A DNA stretch of 5,166 nt from Arachidicoccus sp050436765. Lineage in GTDB: Bacteria > Bacteroidota > Bacteroidia > Chitinophagales > Chitinophagaceae. Below the pieces are notes generated by a model. The model was given only the letters and a program-made list of their open reading frames with translations. It was not told where the DNA came from and made no database searches. Numbering within the stretch: the stretch's first letter is position 1; each line of letters begins with the position of its first letter. The stretch is from positions 1-5,166 of the forward strand of contig NZ_JBNQGD010000025.1 in the NCBI RefSeq assembly GCF_050436765.1. The letters are read 5' to 3'. Made by a program: the position numbers and the translations under genes. Shown in pieces: positions 1-5,166 of the stretch.

Positions 1-1
1 C

Positions 2-133
2 AGCCTATTAAACCATAATAATCAGAAAGTGTATATCAGATCTGCTCCAACTGCACATGAAGCAAAATTGCAATCGAAAATGGGCTTAAAAGCACTCTTG
101 CCACTTATCCCCGAAGACAAATTTGTGCTCTAG
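2..133 (+). CDS. C-terminal end of an unidentified protein (5' truncated by window edge)
   Basis: Reading frame 2 is open from the left edge to a TAG at 131-133 and gives 43 residues, ending in PLIPEDKFVL. The composition (mixed charged and aliphatic residues, with short amphipathic stretches such as EAKLQSKMGLKALLPL) looks like real protein, and all three minus-strand frames are closed here, so a plus-strand gene entering from the left is the best reading. I do not recognise the family: no catalytic motif, membrane segment or DNA-binding motif is visible in so short a tail. The gene converges on nadK, whose stop lies 278 bases further on, so the two do not share an operon. Confidence 0.5.
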   Translation, partial: SLLNHNNQKVYIRSAPTAHEAKLQSKMGLKALLPLIPEDKFVL

Positions 134-411
134 CCTAAATAGTTCAAAAAATAATATTATCGTTTACTGCAATATGTAGTGAGCCAAATTAAAATCGTAT
201 GTCTGATAATCAAATAGTTAAGTCCAAATCGTGTCAAACTCAAGAAAAACTATTGATTTTCAATTTTGTAAAAGGGATTAATATCCTTAAAAGTAGCGTG
301 CAGGCTTATATTCCAACTAATTCTTGGTCAATACTTGATCTTTATTATTGTATATTAGATCCGCATCAGCATGGAGACAGGTGAAATTTAAGGAGCCTTT
401 TATACATAAGA
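134..411. other. AT-rich convergent intergenic region
   Basis: This 278-base stretch separates the stop of the left-hand plus-strand gene from the stop of nadK on the minus strand. A 61-codon ATG-to-stop frame lies at 199-384 (+), but it has no recognisable domain, no ribosome-binding context and a composition rich in I, L, K, N, Y and S, as random AT-rich DNA would give, so I do not call it a gene. Small imperfect hairpins occur at 166-180 (ACTGC/GTAGT around AATAT) and near 274-290 (GGAT/ATCC on the minus strand). Neither is a GC-rich stem followed by a clear T-run. I see no tRNA or other structured RNA here. Confidence 0.5.
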
Positions 412-1290
412 CTAATTTCTTTTATCCAGTCCCCAAGATAGTTTATTACGCAAAGTAGATAAAAAACTATTTTCCTTGAACCTAATCAGTTTCACTTTAA
501 AAGCTTCTTTCCTGACAGCCAGATGTATACTTTTGTCCACTATTTCGCGTCGGGCGTCCAGTGTACATAGAAAATCTTCCGAGCGACTTTCAATCTCAAA
601 AGAAATCACATTATCATCGGGTACAATAATAGGTCTGGTATTTAGATGGTGTGGAGCGATTGGTGTAATAACAAAACTAGAAGAATCAGGAAAAACAATA
701 GGGCCATTGCAGCTCATACTATATCCGGTGGATCCGGTGGGAGTGGCTACGATCAGACCATCTGCATAATAGGTGTTGATAAATTCCCCATTTAAAAAGG
801 TATGTACCTTCACCATAGAGGAAGCATCGCGCTTGGTAATCGTAAAATCATTTAAAGCAAAAGGCGTATCACCAAATAAAGGTTTATTGGCGTCTAAATG
901 AATAAGGGTACGTTTGTCGATAATGTAATTTCGATTAAGCAAATCTTCCACGACAGACGCGAATGCTTCTTTACTGGTTCCCGTCAAAAACCCTAAACGC
1001 CCAAAATTTACACCCAAGATCGGAATGTTTCTGTTCTTCACAAGTGCAACAGTATCGAGGATAGTGCCATCGCCACCGAGGCTTATCAAAAAATCTATTT
1101 CATTATTTAAATCATCCGCATTATTAAATACACGAAGCATGGGAAATAAGGAAGATACTTCCGGATATTGCTGATATAGAGTCTTATATAGAAATACTTC
1201 AATATTACTTTTACTTAGTTCTTCTAACAATGCAAAAGTATCAGCGGTATATTCATTGGGCAGCTCACGACCATATATGGCTACTTGCAT
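412..1290 (-). CDS. nadK: NAD kinase (ATP:NAD+ 2'-phosphotransferase)
   Basis: NadK phosphorylates NAD+ at the 2'-hydroxyl of the adenosine ribose to make NADP+; it is cytosolic and is the usual bacterial source of NADP(H). The start is placed at the ATG at 1290 (MQVAIYGREL), giving 292 residues, a normal family length. The frame is open to an ATG at 1392, but those 34 extra residues overlap the end of the upstream gene and precede the beta strand that begins the family fold. Motifs seen: GGDGT at 72-76 with the expected catalytic Asp74, GRLGFLT at 97-103, the NAD-binding Asn-acidic pair as N147-D148 (Asn-Glu in many homologues), the glycine/serine-rich segment DGLIVATPTGSTGY at 177-190, ITPIAPH at 208-214, and LDARR at 244-248. 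No Shine-Dalgarno sequence is seen; the upstream bases are AT-rich. It lies 46 bases after the DUF3078 gene and is probably cotranscribed with it. No truncation or frameshift is seen. Confidence 0.96.
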   Translation of the reverse strand: MQVAIYGRELPNEYTADTFALLEELSKSNIEVFLYKTLYQQYPEVSSLFPMLRVFNNADDLNNEIDFLISLGGDGTILDTVALVKNRNIPILGVNFGRLGFLTGTSKEAFASVVEDLLNRNYIIDKRTLIHLDANKPLFGDTPFALNDFTITKRDASSMVKVHTFLNGEFINTYYADGLIVATPTGSTGYSMSCNGPIVFPDSSSFVITPIAPHHLNTRPIIVPDDNVISFEIESRSEDFLCTLDARREIVDKSIHLAVRKEAFKVKLIRFKENSFLSTLRNKLSWGLDKRN

Positions 1291-1336
1291 GGAAAATCTA
1301 TTTGGTAAATGGAACTGTGAATCTACATCAAAAAAA

Positions 1337-2326
1337 TTACATGGTATTACGTGTATAACCCGTTTTAAAAGGCATCGAAAATCCAACACCAATCATACTT
1401 TTTACTTGCAAACCCGGACTGGTACCAAGCGGCCCAAATAATCGAACATCATCATCATAAATCAAATCCAGACTATAAGAAGCCGATATAAATTTATTAA
1501 TTTTAAAATTTAGATAATTACTCATATCCATATCTACATTTTCTGGATTATGTGTATAATCCGAAAACAAATTCAAGTTAGCCTTATAGTGAATATTTTT
1601 CATTACATTTTTATCGTAATTTATGGAAGCAAAGGCACCCGGCGCAAATCGGTACCGATGCGCACCAATACCATATAAATTTTGCTCAGCTAAATATTTA
1701 TTAAGCACCACAGTAAGCCTTGTGGTAAATGGCGACGCAAAAATAGACAATGCATTGTCCGGCTGATAATCAAGACCTGCAGAAACTACTGCATACCCCG
1801 GAGACAAGAAAGAAGAAATTAATTTAGAACTATCTCTAGTAAAATAGTTACGCCCATCGAATAGTTGAGATCGCCCATTAATTAAAAAAGAAGCAGACAA
1901 TTTTCCCGAACTATCCAGTTTGCGCCCATATTTAGTAGTCCCGGCAATGCGGTCATCATTTTTTCTGGCACCCGAAGAAGTGGTTTGCACATACCCAAAA
2001 TTAAAATCCAAATTCGTATCCCAGGTATGATTGCCTTTGCGGTAATACGCAAACGCATTAAGATAAGAAGAAATAGAAAGTGAAAATTTATCACCGCCGG
2101 CTGCCCAGTTTTTCAGAGCGCTCTGCGAGAGATTCAGGTTACCGCTGCCGCCGCGCTTCCATTTCCACGGAATTGTATCTTTTGCAGCTTTACGAACAGT
2201 TATAAATATTTCAGATGGTAACGAACGAACCGGAATATCCTGTGCACTAGCACAAAAAATTGCACAAAAAATAAAAATAAAGAATAGAAAAAAATGCCTA
2301 ATAAATTTTATCAAAATCGAATCCAT
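1337..2326 (-). CDS. DUF3078 family secreted, probably outer-membrane, protein
   Basis: The protein has 329 residues from the ATG at 2326. Its N-terminus is a clear Sec signal peptide: a basic n-region (K7, R10, H11), a Phe/Ile-rich core at 12-24 and a CASAQ site, with likely cleavage after Ala28. An in-frame ATG at 2356 would add ten charged residues before the signal; 2326 is preferred because it leaves a normal signal peptide and is preceded by an A-tract. Residues 59-79 carry GGSGNLNLSQSALKNWAAGGD, the hallmark I associate with DUF3078 (Pfam PF11276), a family I know from Bacteroidota. The rest is dominated by alternating aromatic/polar strand-like segments (such as NAFAYYR, SASYSLDLIYDDDVRLF), suggesting an outer-membrane beta barrel. 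The biochemical function is unknown. A barrel-like VGFSMPF is followed by nine more residues to the stop. nadK follows 46 bases downstream; miaB is divergent upstream. Confidence 0.85.
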   Translation of the reverse strand: MDSILIKFIRHFFLFFIFIFCAIFCASAQDIPVRSLPSEIFITVRKAAKDTIPWKWKRGGSGNLNLSQSALKNWAAGGDKFSLSISSYLNAFAYYRKGNHTWDTNLDFNFGYVQTTSSGARKNDDRIAGTTKYGRKLDSSGKLSASFLINGRSQLFDGRNYFTRDSSKLISSFLSPGYAVVSAGLDYQPDNALSIFASPFTTRLTVVLNKYLAEQNLYGIGAHRYRFAPGAFASINYDKNVMKNIHYKANLNLFSDYTHNPENVDMDMSNYLNFKINKFISASYSLDLIYDDDVRLFGPLGTSPGLQVKSMIGVGFSMPFKTGYTRNTM

Positions 2327-2404
2327 TTTTTTGTAAGACCTCTTGCGGCCCTCCATTAAGTAAGAAATTCATTGTCTTCACAAAATATTCGAACCAAACA
2401 GGCT

Positions 2405-2438
2405 CAAAATTAAAATTACTAACAAAAGTAACTATCAA
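2405..2438 (-). promoter_or_regulatory. Weak candidate promoter for the DUF3078-nadK unit
   Basis: On the minus strand, 2412-2405 reads TAATTTTG, matching the Bacteroidota -7 consensus TAnnTTTG. A TTTTG lies further upstream at 2440-2436, but its spacing of about 23 bases is longer than the usual 19-21, so the -33 assignment is weak. If real, transcription would begin roughly 70 bases before the start codon at 2326. The consensus is short and this DNA is AT-rich, so a chance match is quite possible. Confidence 0.28.
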
Positions 2439-2462
2439 AAAGCTAATTTTTTATTAATTGTC

Positions 2463-2475
2463 TGTCAATATGACA
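2463..2475. repeat. Perfect inverted repeat TGTCA-ATA-TGACA upstream of miaB
   Basis: The bases form a perfect 5-base inverted repeat around a 3-base spacer. It ends 18 bases before the candidate -7 element of miaB, so it overlaps the expected -33 region, a typical position for a dimeric repressor operator. No regulator can be named. The arms are short and chance occurrence in 199 bases is not negligible. Confidence 0.35.
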
Positions 2476-2492
2476 TTGCTTGCATTTTTCGT

Positions 2493-2500
2493 TATTTTTG
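2493..2500 (+). promoter_or_regulatory. Candidate Bacteroidota -7 promoter element for miaB
   Basis: TATTTTTG matches the Bacteroidota sigma factor -7 consensus TAnnTTTG exactly and lies 25 bases before the miaB ATG, which would leave a leader of about 20 bases. No TTG sits at the ideal 19-21 base distance: one at 2476-2478 is too close (14) and one at 2458-2460 too far (32). A sigma-70-like reading (ATGACA at 2470-2475, 17 bases, TATTTT) is also possible. Confidence 0.42.
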
Positions 2501-2525
2501 CATTTCTAAAATTGTATTTTTTTAA

Positions 2526-3947
2526 ATGGAAGAACTGAAACTCCAACAAAAGGAAATTGTTGAAACAAGGCAAGGAGAGGCATTTGCGCCTTTCACCAAG
2601 GACGAGAATGTATATACGAAGAAATTTTATATTGAAAGCTACGGTTGTCAAATGAATTTTAGTGATAGCGAAATTGTAGCCTCCATTCTAAATAAAGAAG
2701 GTTTTGGCGCCACACGCAATTGCGAAGAAGCCGATTTGATTTTTGTAAATACGTGTTCCATTCGTGAAAAAGCTGAACAAACGGTGCGCAAACGCTTAAC
2801 CGAATTTAGGAAAATAAAAGAGTCCAGGCCGGGAATATTGGTTGGTGTATTAGGCTGCATGGCAGAGCGCTTAAAATCAAAATTTTTAGAAGAGGAAAAG
2901 CTAGTAGACATTGTCGTAGGCCCGGATGCTTATCGCGCTTTGCCTGCACTTGTGCAAGAGGCGGAAACCGGCCAGAAAGCGGTCAATGTAATGCTTAGCC
3001 GAGATGAGACTTATGCTGACATTTCTCCCGTTAGGCTCAACAGTAACGGAGTATCTGCTTTTATCTCTATTATGCGTGGATGCAACAATATGTGCAGCTT
3101 TTGTGTTGTCCCCTTTACCCGCGGCCGGGAACGCAGCCGCAATCCTCTTTCCATCGTTGCCGAAGCAAGGGATTTATTTGACAGAGGTTTTAAAGAAGTT
3201 ACACTCCTTGGACAAAATGTAGACAGTTTTTATTTTCTGGATGAAGAAAAAAGTGAAACAATCACTTTTGCCAAACTACTGGAAATGGTCGCCCAAGTGC
3301 ATCCCGATTTAAGAGTAAGGTTTAGCACCTCCCATCCTAAAGATATTACCGAAGATGTATTGCATACAATTGCCAAATACGAAAATATTTGTAGCTATAT
3401 TCACCTGCCTGTACAAAGCGGTAGCACACGCATTTTACAATTGATGAATCGCAATTACACGCGCGAATGGTATATGGCCAAAATAGCGCAGATAAAAAAA
3501 ATCATCCCCGATTGTGGCATCAGCAGCGATATGATCACAGGTTTTTGTACAGAAACAGAGCAGGATCATCAAGATACATTAAGTATTATGCGCTTTAGCG
3601 AATACGACTATGCTTATATGTTTTACTACAGCGAACGCCCCGGGACCCTTGCTGCGCGTAGACATACAGACGACGTGCCTCTAGAAATAAAAAAACGTCG
3701 CTTGCAAGAAGTAGTGGATATGCAATATCAACTTTCCTTAAACAGCAACTTAAAAGACGTTGGCAAAACTTTTAAAGTATTAATTGAAGGGGAGAGCAAA
3801 AAAAGTGAAAACGACTGGATGGCGCGCAACTCTCAAAATAAAGTAATTGTTTTTCCCAAAGGTGAACACGGTTTTCAAAAAGGCGATTATGTTACCGTTA
3901 AAGTGAAAGAATGCAACAAAGCAACTTTACTCGGCGTAGTTGTTTAA
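2526..3947 (+). CDS. miaB: tRNA-2-methylthio-N6-dimethylallyladenosine synthase (radical SAM methylthiotransferase)
   Basis: MiaB converts i6A37 to ms2i6A37 in tRNAs that read UNN codons, inserting sulfur and a methyl group using S-adenosylmethionine and two iron-sulfur clusters. The protein has 473 residues, full length. After about 32 polar residues comes the N-terminal methylthiotransferase (UPF0004) domain, whose three cluster cysteines are C41 (ESYGCQMN), C77 (VNTCSIRE) and C111 (LGCMAER). The radical SAM domain follows, with CxxxCxxC as C186, C190 and C193 in RGCNNMCSFC, then RGRERSR at 199-205 and HLPVQSGS at 293-300. A TRAM RNA-binding domain occupies roughly 410-472. YGCQMN and TRGRERSR favour MiaB over the relatives MtaB and RimO. 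The ATG at 2526 gives an N-terminal extension ending in DENVYTKKFYIESYG, as I recall from Bacteroidota homologues. The sigma-54 regulator begins 59 bases downstream on the same strand with no terminator between, so cotranscription is likely. No frameshift or missing key residue is seen. Confidence 0.97.
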   Translation: MEELKLQQKEIVETRQGEAFAPFTKDENVYTKKFYIESYGCQMNFSDSEIVASILNKEGFGATRNCEEADLIFVNTCSIREKAEQTVRKRLTEFRKIKESRPGILVGVLGCMAERLKSKFLEEEKLVDIVVGPDAYRALPALVQEAETGQKAVNVMLSRDETYADISPVRLNSNGVSAFISIMRGCNNMCSFCVVPFTRGRERSRNPLSIVAEARDLFDRGFKEVTLLGQNVDSFYFLDEEKSETITFAKLLEMVAQVHPDLRVRFSTSHPKDITEDVLHTIAKYENICSYIHLPVQSGSTRILQLMNRNYTREWYMAKIAQIKKIIPDCGISSDMITGFCTETEQDHQDTLSIMRFSEYDYAYMFYYSERPGTLAARRHTDDVPLEIKKRRLQEVVDMQYQLSLNSNLKDVGKTFKVLIEGESKKSENDWMARNSQNKVIVFPKGEHGFQKGDYVTVKVKECNKATLLGVVV

Positions 3948-4006
3948 ATATAGGGAATCTGAGAATAAATTAATGGCTCAAATCATAGATCTAAAATCTA
4001 CACTGA
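3948..4006 (+). other. Short intergenic spacer between miaB and the sigma-54 regulator gene
   Basis: The 59 bases contain no GC-rich hairpin plus T-run. The only structure seen is a weak AT-rich inverted repeat, TAGAT (3986-3990) / ATCTA (3996-4000) around CTAAA, too weak for a terminator and ending six bases before the next start codon, where it could at most modulate initiation. A 30-codon ATG frame (3973-4065) runs out of frame into the next gene; nothing supports its being a gene. Confidence 0.5.
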
Positions 4007-5166
4007 ATGGATTTACAAACAGTAAAAAACAGGTTCGATATAATCGGAAACGCGCAAGCACTTAACTATGCTCTGAACGTAGCTATTCAGGTAGCCAACA
4101 CCGATCTAAGTGTATTGATTGCGGGCGAAAGCGGTGTGGGCAAAGAAGCATTTTCGCAAATCATTCATTCTTTATCTGCACGTAAGCACAACCAGTTCAT
4201 AGCGGTCAACTGCGGCGCCATTCCCGAAGGAACTATTGATAGTGAGTTATTTGGCCATGAAAAGGGCTCTTTTACCGGCGCAGTCGATCATCGTAAGGGC
4301 TATTTCGAAACGGTAAATGGCGGTACTATTTTCCTAGACGAAATAGGTGAAATGCCATTGGGTACACAAGCAAGATTATTGCGCGTTTTAGAAACCGGCG
4401 AATATATTCGCGTCGGGTCTTCCAAAGTTCAAAAAACGGATGTACGCGTAATAGCAGCCACCAACAGAGATTTGTATGATTTTACACAGTCGGGGAAATT
4501 TAGAGAAGATTTATATTATCGGTTAAGCACCGTACCTATTCGTGTACCGGCACTGAAAGATCGCAAAGAGGATATTTATTTATTGTTTAGAAAATTTGTT
4601 GCAGATTTTGCTGAAAAGTATAAGAAACAACCACTCCAATTAGATGAGCAGGCGGTGCAATTGCTGATAAATTACCCTTGGCCGGGAAATGTGCGTGAGT
4701 TGAAAAATATAGCCGAACAAATCTCCGTTCTAAGTACCTCTATCAATATTAATACCGTAGAACTTCAACGTTTTTTACCCGAATTACACAACAACCGTTT
4801 ACCGGTATTAGCTTCTCAGAAGTATGCGGGTAGTGAATTCGCCAATGAAAGGGAAATCCTATACAAACTCTTTTTTGATATGAAAAAAGACGTAACTGAA
4901 TTGAAAAAAATGTTTGTAGAATTATTGAAGAATCCTTCTATTGCCAATTCAATGAATGATTATACAAAAGAAAATTTATTGAATAAATTCGATGATGATG
5001 CCGGAAGCATTCAACCCTATTATGCAAATAATGCAATAGGAAATACTTCAACAGAATACAACAACCATCAACCTGTTATCTTGCAACCGCAAACTGATAA
5101 CGATATTCATTCGCACGAAGAGGTGGAAGAAACACTCAATATTATGGATAAAGAAAAAGAACTCAT
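4007..5166 (+). CDS. Sigma-54-dependent AAA+ transcriptional activator without an N-terminal sensor domain (3' truncated)
   Basis: Enhancer-binding proteins of this class use ATP hydrolysis to open sigma-54 RNA polymerase promoters. The frame is open from 4007 to the right edge (386 codons plus two bases). The ATG at 4007 is directly preceded by an in-frame TGA (4004-4006), so no longer start exists. The AAA+ domain begins almost at once and holds Walker A GESGVGKE at 40-47, the sigma-54-contacting loop as GSFTGA at 87-92 (usually GAFTGA), Walker B TIFLDE at 107-112, ATNRDL at 151-156, the arginine-finger region FREDLYYRLS at 165-174 and sensor II WPGNVREL at 225-232. There is no receiver, GAF or PAS domain. 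Residues about 258-370 form a linker with a charged helical stretch (about 281-308) and an N/Q-rich part (about 332-365). The last visible residues (EEVEETLNIMDKEKEL) resemble the lead-in to a Fis-type HTH, which would lie beyond the window. It is probably cotranscribed with miaB; its target genes cannot be told. Confidence 0.94.
   Translation, partial: MDLQTVKNRFDIIGNAQALNYALNVAIQVANTDLSVLIAGESGVGKEAFSQIIHSLSARKHNQFIAVNCGAIPEGTIDSELFGHEKGSFTGAVDHRKGYFETVNGGTIFLDEIGEMPLGTQARLLRVLETGEYIRVGSSKVQKTDVRVIAATNRDLYDFTQSGKFREDLYYRLSTVPIRVPALKDRKEDIYLLFRKFVADFAEKYKKQPLQLDEQAVQLLINYPWPGNVRELKNIAEQISVLSTSININTVELQRFLPELHNNRLPVLASQKYAGSEFANEREILYKLFFDMKKDVTELKKMFVELLKNPSIANSMNDYTKENLLNKFDDDAGSIQPYYANNAIGNTSTEYNNHQPVILQPQTDNDIHSHEEVEETLNIMDKEKEL

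Larger units (their letters stand above)
2327..2525. promoter_or_regulatory. Divergent intergenic region between the DUF3078 gene and miaB
   Basis: This 199-base, strongly AT-rich stretch separates two genes transcribed away from each other, so it should hold both promoters. Separate entries give a candidate element for each direction and a small palindrome. No riboswitch-like or tRNA-like fold and no convincing small ORF is apparent. Confidence 0.75.

Noticed and set aside
199..384. 61-codon plus-strand ORF in the convergent intergenic region
   Set aside because: No recognisable domain, no initiation context and an amino-acid make-up expected of random AT-rich DNA; it would need conservation in relatives to be believed.
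383..405. Terminator between the convergent genes (AAGG-AG-CCTT followed by TTTTAT)
   Set aside because: The four-base stem closes a two-base loop, which is sterically implausible; no stronger stem with a T-run is present nearby.
1291..1392. 34-residue N-terminal extension of NadK from the ATG at 1392
   Set aside because: It overlaps the end of the DUF3078 gene in another frame and precedes the normal family start MQVAIYG; starting at 1290 gives the usual length.
2327..2356. Ten-residue longer start for the DUF3078 protein (ATG at 2356)
   Set aside because: It would put a highly charged stretch before an otherwise normal signal peptide; the ATG at 2326 has an A-rich upstream tract and suits the signal better, though the longer form cannot be excluded.
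2471..2484. Sigma-54 -24/-12 promoter upstream of miaB (TGACAT...TTGCA)
   Set aside because: Only three bases separate the two halves where five are required, and the invariant GG is GA, so it does not fit the strict spacing.
2648..2911. 87-codon minus-strand ORF inside miaB, and similar antisense or out-of-frame ORFs at 476-769, 1256-1441, 1882-2094, 2454-2651 and 3004-3222
   Set aside because: They mainly mirror strongly supported genes in other frames; the 2454-2651 frame also covers the miaB promoter region. None shows a domain of its own.
3973..4065. 30-codon ORF overlapping the start of the sigma-54 regulator gene, as a leader peptide
   Set aside because: Its stop lies about 57 bases past the regulator's start codon, so it does not fit a usual coupling or attenuation layout, and the peptide has no recognisable features.

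Overview
The window looks like ordinary chromosomal DNA from a member of the Bacteroidota, most likely a Chitinophagaceae-type organism. The reasons are an AT-rich sequence with A-rich tracts instead of Shine-Dalgarno sites before start codons, a possible Bacteroidota-type -7 promoter element, a DUF3078 outer-membrane-type protein (a family I know from this phylum), a NAD kinase with a phylum-typical C-terminus, and a miaB gene followed by a sensor-less sigma-54 AAA+ regulator. Family-level placement is inference.

Layout: (1) Positions 2-133 hold the last 43 codons of an unidentified plus-strand gene. (2) 134-411 is an AT-rich convergent intergenic region with no convincing gene or terminator. 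(3) On the minus strand, 2326-1337 encodes a secreted DUF3078 protein, followed after 46 bases by nadK (1290-412), probably one transcription unit. (4) 2327-2525 is a divergent regulatory region with a possible promoter for each direction and a small perfect inverted repeat, TGTCA-ATA-TGACA. (5) On the plus strand, miaB (2526-3947) encodes the tRNA ms2i6A37 methylthiotransferase. (6) After 59 bases, a sigma-54-dependent AAA+ regulator begins at 4007 and runs off the right edge. Its 386 visible residues hold a complete AAA+ domain and a linker, and the window stops about where a Fis-type helix-turn-helix would begin.

The genes are mostly housekeeping: NADP supply, tRNA modification, an envelope protein and a transcriptional activator. 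I see no phage, IS element, CRISPR array, toxin-antitoxin or defence module, and nothing that amounts to a new multi-gene system. The points most worth a second look are the regulator with no sensory domain and a GSFTGA loop, and the palindrome just upstream of the candidate miaB promoter element.
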